Source: Anadara kagoshimensis (taxonomy: Eukaryota; Mollusca; Bivalvia; Arcoida; Arcidae). From it: a stretch of 64,000 nucleotides of DNA. Position numbers and translations under genes: made by a program. The notes beneath the pieces are model-generated. The model had not been told where the DNA came from. It did not search any database and saw only the letters and a list, made by a program, of their open reading frames with translations. The stretch covers positions 13,480,791-13,544,790 of the forward strand of contig CM037872.1 of assembly GCA_021292105.1 (NCBI GenBank). Direction: 5' to 3'. Positions 52,367-60,259 of the stretch are shown here, in pieces; the first letter of the stretch is position 1, and each line of letters begins with the position of its first letter.

Positions 52367-55353
52367 TTTACTAACGTTCAACGATCTAGTTTTGTGAATA
52401 CAAAGTCAAAGGTATTTATAACATGGATGATTCTAGCTGTCCTAGATGTCACCTTTTCATCAAACTGTCAAATTCACACTGAGTTTTCGGTTCTTGCATC
52501 GGTTCTTACGTATTGTATATAGATTCTATTCGCAGTTTTGTATGACTTTCAAGACAAAAAAAGACACAATGAAACACGATTATGTAATTCCACTTGATTG
52601 ACAGAAATAATAAACAGTTACATGTATATGTATTGTTTATATATGAATTTCCATAGTTACATGTTCCTTTCATTTTCAATTTTGATTACACACGTGGCAA
52701 AGGTAGCTACTTATGCATCCGGAGCACCCGACCTCACTTTCCTAGCGTTAGACCTAGTATGTTAGTTTCAAAGTATTTACTTTGCTTTGGGATTTTTATT
52801 TGGACATGGGTTTGTATTTTTCTTTTTTATGTATACTTTGCCCGGGCCGAAGGATTCTGCAAGCGCTTACGGATCACACACATCAGAACGCCAGGTTTGA
52901 ATCAACTACGGCACGTCCTAGTATGAGACAATCTATCAGTTTGTTTGCCAAAGGCCAATCTTTTCAGCGTCCCTACTATTCTAGAACTGGCCGCGTTTTG
53001 ACTTGCGCTTAAAAATTTTCCGTTATTCATTTTCCAACGATTACGTAGTATACCATGCTGTATGTGTCGTATGAATTAACAAGACACATGTTTATATGTA
53101 AATTAAATGTAAATAATGTTGGTTATTTTAGTGATTTATGTTTGTGAAATAAGCTGCTAAGACACATTCATTTCTGTATGCCTTAAAATACAATGTCAAG
53201 TATAGGAAACTTGTACTGTTTAATAAACATGTAACATTGCATTACGTAACGTAATGATTATTTCTAAATATTATTCTTTTTCGCAATGATACACATGCAG
53301 TTTCCGTATAGTTGGAATTATATTTAAGTAAGCCTTTAAACTATTCGTCTACTTTTATTATATTGTACAATGTTAATGGAATTCTATAAAAATTGTCACC
53401 TAGTTTATATTTCTTCAGTATGCGCTGTGACAGTTTCCGTGAAGGGAACACCCAAAAGCGCCTAGAAATGTAAGTGTTAACATGATGTGATGGTGACCTA
53501 CAGAGCAGAGGCGGTGACGTTTTACGCATAATGTCTTGTTCACTTTGATGTATCACCGATACTTTTGCTTTTAACACAATTCTATTGCATTGTAAGTTTA
53601 GTTTGAATGTAGATGCAAGTATGAACTTCATACTCTATATTCACACGCCATCGGGATTTACTTTTACCTGGCCCTTTACGGAATAATTTGATATGGCTTT
53701 TTTCTAAAAAAATTCTTTCCGATGAAACAACTGTTTTCCGCAGTGTTTATTTTTAAATTTCCGCAATATACATGTACATATCTCTGTTGATTTCCTCTTC
53801 TGTTTTAAATGGAAATGGGATTTTTAACAATACTGTCAAAAGTTTCTAAGGTTTTGACGGATGCTATTAAAACCAATAAAACACTAAATACCACCATCAT
53901 TAAAATTCGTCAAACATACTAAACATCAAGATACTTATAGTCATATTTATTAAAATTCAGCTCTATTAAATTGCATGGTTTTTCTTATACTTAATAACCG
54001 AACATTTACAATAGCACCCATTTATCGTCTATGAAAGCTATTTCTCAATATTATCGTAAATTTGCCTCAAACGTGTTTGACCTTTTTTGAAATGATGATT
54101 TTTTCATCAATGGAAGTACGGTGGAAGCGGGGTCACCTGTCATCCCACTCATCGATGACGTCATCCTTTATTAAGCTTCGCTCTTCATTCAATTTGTACC
54201 CGGAACATCCGGTATCATACTAGCTTGAAGTGACCCAAAAACAATGTCATTTCTTAAAAAAAGAAAATAATATCTATTTCTCACTTCTCATTCCCAGTCA
54301 TACTAGTTGTACCTACTAGTACATTACTTAAAGGAAATTATAAGTTTAAACTTTTGATAGATCTGCACTGAAACCTACACACGAACAACATCGAGTTGCT
54401 AAAAATAAACTAGTAAAACTTAACATGTTTATTTAGATTTAATGTTTGTAGAACATGTTCTTGCGTAATTTCCCTACACTGAAACAACTTGACACACAGA
54501 GGGTGAAAGTTTCTACCAAGACATGTCTGAAAAAAAAACCTGTCAGACATAGTGTTAAAACTGAATGTTTCTGAAAACAACCTGTCAAATATGTGTATGC
54601 ACTTTAAATTTACTGCCTTCTGTTTGGAATGTGAAGTATAAATAAATTCTTAAGAAAACATGTGCAGGTTTTTTTGACCAAAATACAATGTATGTTAAAT
54701 TTCCATATATACCTAGACCTACTGGCAGATTTACTAGTATGGAATATCGACACAGTTAAGGAACAATGCATAATATAATATAATGTTTTAAACAAAGGTG
54801 ATGGATTCGATGTTTGCATTGTCAGCTTTCTTTTGCTGTACAGCAATATATAGTTGCTTTTTGTGAATTTGTTTCACAGTTAATACGGTATGGTAGAGCT
54901 TGTTCAATCAACGGAAACTGAATACAACGAAGCAAGTGCCTTACAAAAAAAATTGTTGACTCAGGATTATTTCAATTTTTATTGCCGTCATCACAATATT
55001 GTCGATAAGTATAATGTTCCTATATAAATAAATATCATGGATATATTTGACTTTTCATTGCCGTTATCACAATATCAACGATCTACTATGACGTCAAATA
55101 CTTCAATTGTATTATCGGCTTACAAAGGTAACGGTTTCCACTTTTTTTGTTAAAAGCAACTATGGGACATCAATAACAAAGGGGTTGATGATTTTGTATA
55201 AGCGTTACCTTTTGGTGAAAACCGGTCATAATTATAGTCCACTGGCTTCTTTATCTGATTTCCGTTATTAATTGGTTTTGGTGAAGCACTGAAATATCCA
55301 AAATGTATCTGTAACAAAAGCGTTGTCAATAGCAACCAATGACGTACGTCCAT
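35787..55353 (-). CDS. Secreted alpha-carbonic anhydrase, complete 7-exon gene
   Basis: Hydrates CO2 to bicarbonate; in molluscs secreted members serve shell mineralisation and acid-base balance (family knowledge). Seven exons join in phase (intron phases 1,1,0,0,1,0; all GT-AG), giving 921 nt and 306 residues. The order is signal peptide (~1-22), a short linker, then the CA domain from GPPNW (49-53) to the C-terminus. Zinc ligands are present as FHIHFG (H131, H133) and IHLEHY (H158), with the gate Glu in GSEHSVD (E145). Cys60 and Cys245 match the conserved disulfide of secreted CAs. Oddities: the His64 position is Phe100 (NNGF), and the family GSLTTPP motif reads GSSSVPP (238-244), so Thr199 is Ser and Thr200 is Val. 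Activity may therefore be reduced or altered (inference). Introns of 8.6, 1.4, 0.8, 1.0, 5.6 and 1.2 kb are filled with transposons. An ATTAAA at 35704-35709 (minus) is a possible polyA signal. A TATA-like stretch lies near 55465-55480, unproven. The family call is secure; exact physiological role is not. Confidence 0.93.
35993..36635. mobile_element. 643-bp TIR element flanked by TTAA
   Basis: Inverted ends agtttttggtgcggtaattt and its partner (caaatact at the right tip) extend ~45 bp to cgacatttaaaat. Both tips abut TTAA (35989-35992; 36636-36639). A TTAA target is typical of piggyBac, though the tips are not CCY. It lies in carbonic anhydrase intron 6. Confidence 0.7.
36655..36860 (+). repeat. 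Right arm of the long-TIR family X
   Basis: Shares aacttccatgttcttttcat, cccggcctcactttccaacc and aagtatttactttgcctttg with 52655-52830 and 59310-59517. A solo arm in intron 6. Confidence 0.6.
36977..37090 (+). repeat. (GA)n microsatellite and a short duplication
   Basis: GA runs at 36979-37023 and 37080-37088 separate two copies of tgtctatatgcaacncaact. The second run abuts the exon 6 donor of carbonic anhydrase on the other strand. Confidence 0.6.
37100..37248 (-). CDS. Carbonic anhydrase exon 6 (active-site loop)
   Basis: Acceptor TTTTTGTAG|ATAAAG, donor CCAGCG|GTAATA. Encodes LFLSDILPSTGSFYNY, then VGSSSVPPCKPNNIWIV and MERPIQISPA, aligning with the family block YxGSLTTPPCTExVxWxV and PIxIS. 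Thr199 is replaced by Ser and Thr200 by Val. A longer plus-strand frame over this interval is a shadow. Confidence 0.93.
39637..40740. mobile_element. Family X element split by another insertion
   Basis: acgtgaacttccagcatgga to gatgctccggaag on the left continues after the insert as agtgagcgcctcctggtttg and onward to gatgacgaccataaaacttt (40651), matching the order seen intact at 58.8-59.5 kb. Confidence 0.65.
39685..40499. mobile_element. 815-bp hAT-like element, 5-bp TSD
   Basis: Tips CAGGCCCGTAG and CTACGGGCCTG, with subterminal G/C runs (39709-39723; 40453-40462), flanked by GGAAG on both sides. It interrupts family X at the same point where the uninterrupted copy reads ctccggaagggtaag. 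The interior holds a ~270-bp tandem near-duplication (gggggcatgctcccc / ggggcatgctccccc). CAGGCCC-type tips fit hAT, some of which make 5-bp duplications. Confidence 0.78.
40957..41320. repeat. Interspersed repeat, ~130-bp tandem duplication
   Basis: gatcaattttgtaaagtttg, atcccttcagtagtttgg and ggacggacagacagacgg occur twice. It ends tttcggtttcaccgatagggg, then actaa, abutting the right palindrome array. Confidence 0.6.
41460..42204. other. Intron 5 sequence, nothing recognised
   Basis: AT-rich, without repeats seen elsewhere in the window; it precedes the tRNA gene. Confidence 0.45.
42205..42286 (+). tRNA. tRNA-Ser (anticodon GCU)
   Basis: 82 nt. Acceptor stem GACGAGG/CCTCGTC, D-arm GTGGCCGAGTGGTTAAGGC (A box), anticodon stem ATGGA/TCCAT with loop CTGCTAA and GCT at 42238-42240, a long variable arm typical of class II tRNAs, and B box GGGTTCGAATCCC. 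TTTT at 42291-42294 is a Pol III terminator. All stems pair, so this is a functional gene rather than a SINE head. It lies antisense inside intron 5 of the carbonic anhydrase gene. Confidence 0.96.
42808..42886 (-). CDS. Carbonic anhydrase exon 5
   Basis: Acceptor TTACAG|GTTAAC, donor TTCTA|GTGAGT, phase 1. Encodes VNYDRGFNSYLDLF, then VLRAVSHILFPS, aligning with the helix between the central strands and the active-site loop. The leftover A joins AT of exon 6 to make Asn. The tRNA-Ser gene lies 0.5 kb into the following intron on the other strand. Confidence 0.9.
42945..43200 (-). repeat. SINE-2 copy, head missing
   Basis: gcatcagcaatttttcagtt, actcagggcgactttaattt, gtacgccacagacaagcgta as in the other SINE-2 copies. 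Lies in carbonic anhydrase intron 4. Confidence 0.7.
43235..43655. mobile_element. MITE (ACCTGTCGAAAG family) with a SINE inside
   Basis: The right end gctcagtgttaaaccttcga and left interior agcagtaacgatatagtgcc match 51525-51678. The MITE is interrupted by a SINE-1 copy. Confidence 0.6.
43335..43537 (+). repeat. SINE-1 copy nested in a MITE
   Basis: Body and tail (gtggcacgttaaagaaccct; tgcctcgatgtaagtgaaat). The flanks tcgaccccctcatta and tcgacccctcgtta are a ~14-bp target duplication of MITE sequence. Confidence 0.7.
43795..43920 (+). repeat. Dispersed repeat (gaaaacca / gcaaac type)
   Basis: tgccgtcatttccaggattg, caaggaaaaccacaggaaac, attcggtaagcaaacttaca; same type as 10160-10240 and 60600-60660. 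Confidence 0.5.
43934..44026 (-). CDS. Carbonic anhydrase exon 4 (third zinc His)
   Basis: 93 nt, phase 0 on both sides. Acceptor TTCTTAG|ATTCAT, donor GCCGAG|GTAAGT. Encodes IHLEHYLADF (third zinc histidine), then GRLGGTVTVSIFAE, the counterpart of the family's DGLAVLGVFLE strand. Confidence 0.94.
44178..44230 (+). repeat. SINE-1 tail fragment
   Basis: ttgaatattcttgactggga then cgttaaacatcatttctcat. Lies in carbonic anhydrase intron 3. Confidence 0.6.
44834..45006 (-). CDS. Carbonic anhydrase exon 3 (zinc site)
   Basis: Acceptor GTTTAAG|GT, donor GCAGAA|GTAAGG. Contains YLDNFHIHFGS (first two zinc histidines) and SGSEHSVDSKKYAAE (Glu106 equivalent). The open frame reads past the donor for a few codons in the intron; the splice is set by the join to IHLEHY in exon 4. 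Confidence 0.95.
46438..46587 (-). CDS. Carbonic anhydrase exon 2
   Basis: Acceptor TTTCAG|GTCC, donor AACAATG|GTAATG. Encodes PPNWKTVF, then HCGLMNQSPID, matching the family signature CGxxxQSPI near the N-terminus, and ends GELLNN-G. This last stretch is where the His64 proton shuttle (NNGH) normally sits; here the next residue is Phe. A SINE begins only ~60 bp upstream in intron 1. Confidence 0.92.
46648..46745 (+). repeat. SINE-1, 5' half of an interrupted copy
   Basis: tRNA-like head cactgcggtagctcatttag and aggtcgtagtttcgaacaac, then ccaagatttgaaaattagt. The body resumes at 50699, 3.95 kb away. Confidence 0.8.
47748..47777 (+). repeat. Family X right-tip fragment
   Basis: ggaaatggattagtatgttt and gtttttgatta, identical to the right tip of the copy at 59.5 kb. 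Confidence 0.55.
48838..49105. repeat. Family X left-arm fragment
   Basis: atcaaacttatcaatccatg, then gtgatgacagccataaaact and ttgataagccaaggcttgca as in 58752-58960. Confidence 0.55.
50699..50946 (+). repeat. SINE-1, 3' part of the interrupted copy
   Basis: Begins in the head-body junction (aaattggtaatgactcttct) and continues through cactaggcataaccaaatgg, ataatatcatcagcgcaaca and the tail tcttgactgggaccttaaac. Collinear with 46648-46745. Confidence 0.82.
51018..51232 (+). repeat. Family X arm and a SINE-1 tail
   Basis: ggcctaacttccctggtaga to tatgtgtgtgtttgtttgc is a right arm; 51173-51232 (aatataagtgaaagaatctt, gacttgggtgtaaataacca) is a SINE-1 tail. Confidence 0.55.
51413..51468. repeat. 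Mini-palindrome
   Basis: tcatgtactacttttgaatt and attcaaaactagcgcatga form a hairpin, as at 4819-4933. Confidence 0.65.
51525..51678. mobile_element. 154-bp MITE, intact (ACCTGTCGAAAG family)
   Basis: Ends acctatcgaaagcttaac and gttaaacattcgacaggt are inverted. The interior gccgaatctgtaggtcatct and tctcggtagcgttttagcaa gives the uninterrupted reference for the other copies. Confidence 0.7.
51679..52654. other. No gene seen; (AT)n/T tract
   Basis: A (TA)n run at 52332-52359 runs into poly-T (to ~52369). No protein-like frames. Confidence 0.5.
52655..53010 (+). repeat. Family X right arm, then a SINE-like piece
   Basis: acatgttcctttcattttca, cacacgtggcaaaggtagct, tccggagcacccgacctcac is the X arm. 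52850-53000 (ccaggtttgaatcaactacg, tcctagtatgagacaatct) resembles the variant SINE at 7930. Confidence 0.5.
53341..53631 (-). other. 96-residue open frame, unassigned
   Basis: Starts with a true ATG and includes SVIHQSEQDIMRKTSPP, HHVNTYISRRFWVFPSRKL and ILKKYKLGDNFYRI; AATAAA occurs just before the stop. Composition is fairly protein-like, but there is no recognised domain, signal or splice partner. Lies in intron 1 of carbonic anhydrase, same strand. Confidence 0.22.
53632..54889. other. Intron 1 sequence, nothing recognised
   Basis: Contains a TGACGTCA-like CRE core (tcgatgacgtcatcc, ~54153-54167) of unknown relevance; otherwise AT-rich. Confidence 0.4.
54890..55130 (+). repeat. Family X fragments
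   Basis: tgccgtcatcacaatattgt and atggatatatttgacttttc match the X interior; the cgtcatcacaatat block occurs twice. Confidence 0.5.
55209..55353 (-). CDS. Carbonic anhydrase exon 1 (signal peptide)
   Basis: Encodes residues 1-48 plus one base. The start MDVRHW has A at -3 and G at +4 and leads directly into a hydrophobic core (LLLTTLLLQI). An in-frame upstream ATG at 55374 would add seven residues (MFAHHWK) and cannot be excluded. The donor is CCAAAAG|GTAACG, phase 1; it completes a Gly codon with exon 2, giving SPK-G-PPNW. Confidence 0.85.
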
Positions 55354-55597
55354 TTTCCAATGATGCGCAAACATCGCGGATTGACCACCGCTGTATTTTG
55401 ACTTTCCCACTACAAATTCTTTACAGACTATACTAGATGTTCTGCCCTCCAGATATTTAAATTATGTTTTGTATAACTGTCAGACTCATCGTGATGAGAA
55501 TGTAGAATTCTGTATTATCATAATTTCTAGATAAATGTTAACTTTATAATTATTATTTCAACATTTTTTGACAAAAAAGACAAACGTAGTGTACATT

Positions 55598-55735
55598 TTA
55601 AAAATATTTTAGAAATGTTTAGAAATATTACGAAATTAAATTAAAAATATTTTAGAAATGTTTAGAAATATTACGAAATTAAATTAAAAATATTTTAGAA
55701 ATGTTTAGAAATATTACTAAATTAAATTTCAGAGA
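55598..55735. repeat. 43-bp tandem repeat, 3 copies
   Basis: aaaatattttagaaatgttt, then agaaatattacgaaattaaa; the same phase recurs at 55601, 55644 and 55687. It sits ~245 bp upstream of the carbonic anhydrase start codon. Confidence 0.85.
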
Positions 55736-56138
55736 TTGCAATGTATAACATCTCATTATTTTATTTTAACATTTTGTCAAAGACAAAGTGGATCCGCATA
55801 TTTTTTATAAACATTTCAAATATTTCACTACAACGTCTTGTTAAAATAAATAAGTCCTATTGATTTGCTTGTTGATTGAATGGGGTTGACAAATATTTAA
55901 ATTATATCAGGATGTCACCAGTTATAGATAAAGCTTGTTAAGTGGCAGAATGTTTTGCCTCTACAATGCGCTCTGTTGTGCTCAGGGGAATGTTTTTTGA
56001 GGGTTCTTTAGTAAATGGTGAAGAAATTGACATACAGAACTGTAAATGCGGTACAAAATAGTCACTTAAAGGAATGTTACTTTAAAGTTAGAAACAGTAT
56101 AAAAAGATGTTTCTGCGAGCAACCGACCACAGGCATTT

Positions 56139-56486
56139 AAATCACTGCGGTAACTCAGTTGGATGAGTGATCGCTCTGTAAGTGGAAGGTCGTGGATTCG
56201 AACCCAGACAAGGTCTGACCCAAGACTTGAAAGTGGGTAGTGATGGTTCTTTCGCCAAACACTCGGTATTACGAAATTAAAGTCACGGTTCTTTCGAATG
56301 GGAACTTAAAATAAACTAGGTCCCGTGTCACGCGTACGGTGGGCTTAGCACGATAAAGAACCCTACTGTATAATGCTATAAGCGCAACGCACAGGCAAAA
56401 TTTCTGTACCTTCGCCTATAGCTGGCGACGTCTCGATATAAGTGAAATATCCTTGACTGGGACGTTTAACACCATTTCTCAATTCA
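56139..56486 (+). repeat. SINE-1 reference copy with TSD
   Basis: Flanked by ACAGGCATTT on both sides (56129-56138; 56487-56496), so both boundaries are certain. Head cactgcggtaactcagttgg and ggtcgtggattcgaaccc (A and B boxes), body, and tail ccttgactgggacgtttaac. At 348 bp it is the best copy for defining the family. Confidence 0.92.
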
Positions 56487-56687
56487 ACAGGCATTTGTAT
56501 CTGTATCAGGGGGATCCCCAAATTTTATGTTGACCTGTACAATGACACTGCAACATAACGCTCATGGTTATCTCGTGCAATTATTACTTTACCTATTAGT
56601 TAAAGTTCATCATTAAAGAAAGTGACCAAGCGTCTGTTTGTGTCCCCACAGCGATTTTTTTCTTTTTTGATGCTTTTACTGGTCATA

Positions 56688-56898
56688 GTCAAAACAAACA
56701 TACCAATCCATGTCTGAATCACAATCAAGAAGCAAAGTATAAACTTTGAAACTGACAAACTAGGTCAAACACATGAACTTCCACTAGGACAGTGAGGCCG
56801 GTTGCTCCGGAAGGGTAAGTATCTCCTGTTGAGCTAGTTACACCTGCCACATGTGTTATCAAAATTTACACTAGTATGTCAATATGTAGTACTTAGAA

Positions 56899-56956
<58 letters not shown>

Positions 56957-57096
56957 TTTCCTTTGTAATATACAATTTGGCCTCACTTCCCTGGTGGAAG
57001 TTCGCGTGTCTAACTTTACTTGTCAAGCTTTAACTTTGACTTTACTTCTTAATTGTGATTCGGACATGAATTAGTATGTTTGTTTTTGTTTTTGAT
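56688..57096. mobile_element. Family X element with a (TA)n core
   Basis: Left arm aaaacaaacataccaatcca to cggttgctccggaagggtaa; right arm ggcctcacttccctggtgga to aattagtatgtttgtttttg, inverted. A ~54-bp (TA)n run (56901-56954) separates the arms. Confidence 0.8.
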
Positions 57097-58559
57097 ACAT
57101 GTATATGCCAATATATAGTATTTAATATTTAGTTATATGACTACATATACTTAAACATATACATGTCGCACATAAGTAATTTGGAATCAAATTAGGAGAA
57201 GATATAACGTCTTCAATTAAAGTTGAAATTTCAAAAATCATTTAAAGGAGGTCTTCAAAGTACAAAAACGAAAAGAAAACTAACAAAGCCCCATAATTTT
57301 CTATTAACAATTGAAGTACGTTTTTTCAATTCGAACCCACACGTTAAATGAAAGAACGAATAGTCCATATTTTTATCCACTGGGCTATAAAAGCTTATAA
57401 ATGTTTTGTTTATACTATATAATACATTAGTATCAGGGTCATAATTTTTAATTTATGACTTCGCAAGAAGTAAATCAATTAAATATATGAAAATAGACAT
57501 TTTTGCATTTTTTCCATTTTCGTGAATAAAAGGTAATACTTTTCCATCAACGAAGATAATTTTTATTGGCATGACTCTAAATACAAAACATTTTTCTACT
57601 ATGTTAAAGTAAATCTTACCATTACTTTGAATGTTTCAATTTGCAATACATGGAATTTTAATTTAGGACATTCAGTTATATTTTCTGTATACATCCTTTA
57701 CGTTCATGACATATTTAACCATTCAACAAGTAAAGTAAGTCATATTGCATAACATTTAAAGATTATAAACCATACTTAAGTAATGTTTGTAAGTATAAGT
57801 AACATGTTATAATACAGGTTTTGACGCAATGTACATGTATAGGCAAACACCATTGACCTGTCCACTTGATCTTTAATTAGGAATATTCATATAGGAGGAT
57901 CCATCCAATACATGGGTAGCACTGAAGGATTCAAAGTTAATATATAATAATACACAGGTGTACTCTAAGAGGTCGGTATATCTCATGATGTATACAAAAT
58001 AAATACCTGTGTTCCCTTTTCATAGATATACTGGTCCGTGATAAATAATAAAATTAAAGGTCAATCGGACATGTCAAAGCTATTCGGCTGTCGCAAGTTA
58101 AGCACTCAACTGAAATGGAATCTAAATGGCCTACTGTTGAGTATTGGTTTGTAGGTTTGTACCAAAATATTCCCATGTTCTGTCGTAATTGATTATAAAA
58201 TGTTTCCATGGATTTTTGGAAAAGGAAATGTCTTATAGGTACTTGGTGTACATATAACACAGAAATTTCACCTTTTTAACGTTACATACTAACTTATTAT
58301 ATATGCGTACTTCTTCAATGGAGCTACTGTTAAAAACGCAAAATTAAAAAAATATCCTCCCAAAGTCGTTAATTTCATAATAATTAATCCTAACATGTGT
58401 TTTTATTCTTTGTTTTGTCTTGTTTGTGTTTAATCATACTTTTATTGTTTCGTTTTCTCGGTTACGTTTGATGTTGTTTTTCAGTATTTGTAATATCGAC
58501 ATTCCTTTCCATCTCATTATTGATTCCGCACGTTGCAGATGTAACAATTTTAAAAAGGG
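57097..58559. other. No gene seen
   Basis: AT-rich. A minus frame at 58054-58260 lacks domain or splice support. Confidence 0.45.
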
Positions 58560-58690
58560 GGTACTTACCCGTCTAAAGCCCCCGTCTTCACTTCCCTAGT
58601 GGAGGTTTACGTATTTCACTTATTTGTTAATTTCAGTGGTTTTTTCTCGGAGTTTTATTTGGACAAGGACTTGGTCATTTTGCACAAAGC
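58560..58690 (+). repeat. Family X solo right arm
   Basis: cccgtcttcacttccctagt, gtggaggtttacgtatttca, tttggacaaggacttgg. Confidence 0.5.
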
Positions 58691-58751
58691 AAGTTACTAC
58701 CCATAAAATGTTTTATGCAACAACTGGTCTCTCGGTTCATCTATATAATTG

Positions 58752-59517
58752 AAATCAAACATACTTATCCATGTCCGAATCAAAATCCAGAAGCAAAGTA
58801 AAACCTTTGGAACTGACAATTTAGGTTAGATACGTGAACTTCCACCAAGGATGTGAGACCGGGTGCTTTGCTGTGATGACGGTCATAAAAACTTTTTGAG
58901 GGCCTTGATAAGCCTAGGCTTGCAATATCCCCGAGTCAACAATTTATTTGCAAGCAGCCTGTTTCGTTGCACAAAGTTTCCGTAGTGGGAACACGTTCTA
59001 CCATAGCGTATTAATTGGGAAACAAATACACCATAAGCAAAAGAAGCAGATATATTGCTACATAGGAAAGTTGACAATAGAAAATTAAAGTCATCACGTT
59101 TGTCAGCCATGTATACAATTATTTACCTCAATTTGTTCTTCGATCTTACTTTGTACAACGAAGTAGGCTGCTTGCAAATAAATTGTTGACTAAGGGAAAT
59201 TGCAAGCCTAGGCTTATCAAGGCCCTCAAAAAGTTTTATGGCCGTCATCACAGTATTGTTGATAAGTTTGATGTCTCTGTGTCCAGGATTGCCTTGGATA
59301 TATTTGACGTCTCATAGTTCCATGTTCCTTTCACACAATTTTGATTACACACGTGGCGGGTGTAGCTAGCTAAACAGGAGGTGCTTACCCTTCCGGAGCA
59401 CCCGGCCTCACTTCCCTGGTGGAAGTTCACGTGTCTAACCTAACTTGTCAGTTCCAAAGTTTTTACTTTGCTTCTGGATTGTGATTGGGAAATGGATTAG
59501 TATGTTTGTTTTTGATT
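58752..59517. mobile_element. Family X, most complete copy (long TIRs)
   Basis: The arms are ~240 bp (left, internally deleted after gtgagaccgggtgctttg) and ~390 bp (right). Outer tips are aatcaaacatacttatccat and atggattagtatgtttgttt; inner arms are ttgagggccttgataagcct and aggcttatcaaggccctcaa. No coding capacity; a snap-back MITE. Confidence 0.82.
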
Positions 59518-59706
59518 ATCTGAGGTTTGAGGTCGAAACATGATGAATTAAAGCAAATATCAGAGAAATGCATAATAAAAATAAATCTGTGGTTTTTTAA
59601 AATGAAATTGTAATACTTATAAAGTACATGTAAAATTGAGTCAGTGATATTTTTATATATCTGGTATTTATGTATATAGTACATATAAAACTAAGCCAGT
59701 GACAAT

Positions 59707-59891
59707 TTAACATATCTGGTAAACTATAACCACGCCTTCTTTGCCAAGATGGTAATTATCAAACTTTTCAATTTTCACTTTTTTCCATTGACCTTCTTCT
59801 TCCAGTTGATCCATCTTCACTAAGAATCGACCTTTGTATTCTTCAACGGTTTCCAAATTAGCATACTTTGTAACCATGACAACAAACCCAC
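59707..59891 (-). CDS. Small secreted-protein candidate, last exon
   Basis: Acceptor TTTTTGCAG|GTGGG, phase 1, and stop TAA. Encodes 60 residues: GFVVMVTKYANLETVEEYKG, then FLVKMDQLEEEGQWKKVKI, then FDNYHLGKEGVVIVYQIC. Codon use and charge pattern are protein-like, unlike the surrounding AT-rich shadows. It joins in phase to a signal-peptide-like exon at 62268, making a predicted Cys at the joint and a second Cys at the very end. I do not recognise the family. Confidence 0.55.
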
Positions 59892-60039
59892 CTGCAAAAA
59901 CAAGTTGTGTACAGTGTCAACATTGATATATCAAGAAATAAACGAATACTACATTAAAAGGTGAAATATAAAAGGAAAAAAAATGAGCTTAGCTCAGGGA
60001 ATTTGAAACTCTTTCGTAGGCAAGACCCTCAATTTTTTA

Positions 60040-60125
60040 TTTACATGTTCCTTTCATTCTCCATTTTGATTTACACGACAGTTGTGACGGATGTAGCTTG
60101 CTAGACAGGAGATGCTTAAACTTCA
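60040..60125 (+). repeat. Family X arm fragment
   Basis: acatgttcctttcattctcc, gatgtagcttgctagacagg, agatgcttaaacttcactgg. Confidence 0.5.
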
Positions 60126-60259
60126 CTGGTGATAGATAATTTTACCAATATACACCCCCGTCCCCCGTACAAAATAGATGCAGTTTCGGCCGTTTGAATT
60201 ACGATTACATCTTCTGAATATGTTTTTGATGTCGCAGCTAATCAAGTAACTTATAACAT

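Noticed and set aside
55354-55410. Longer N-terminus for carbonic anhydrase starting at 55410
   Set aside because: That codon is GTG; a real ATG at 55374 or 55353 leads into the signal peptide, and 55353 has the better context.
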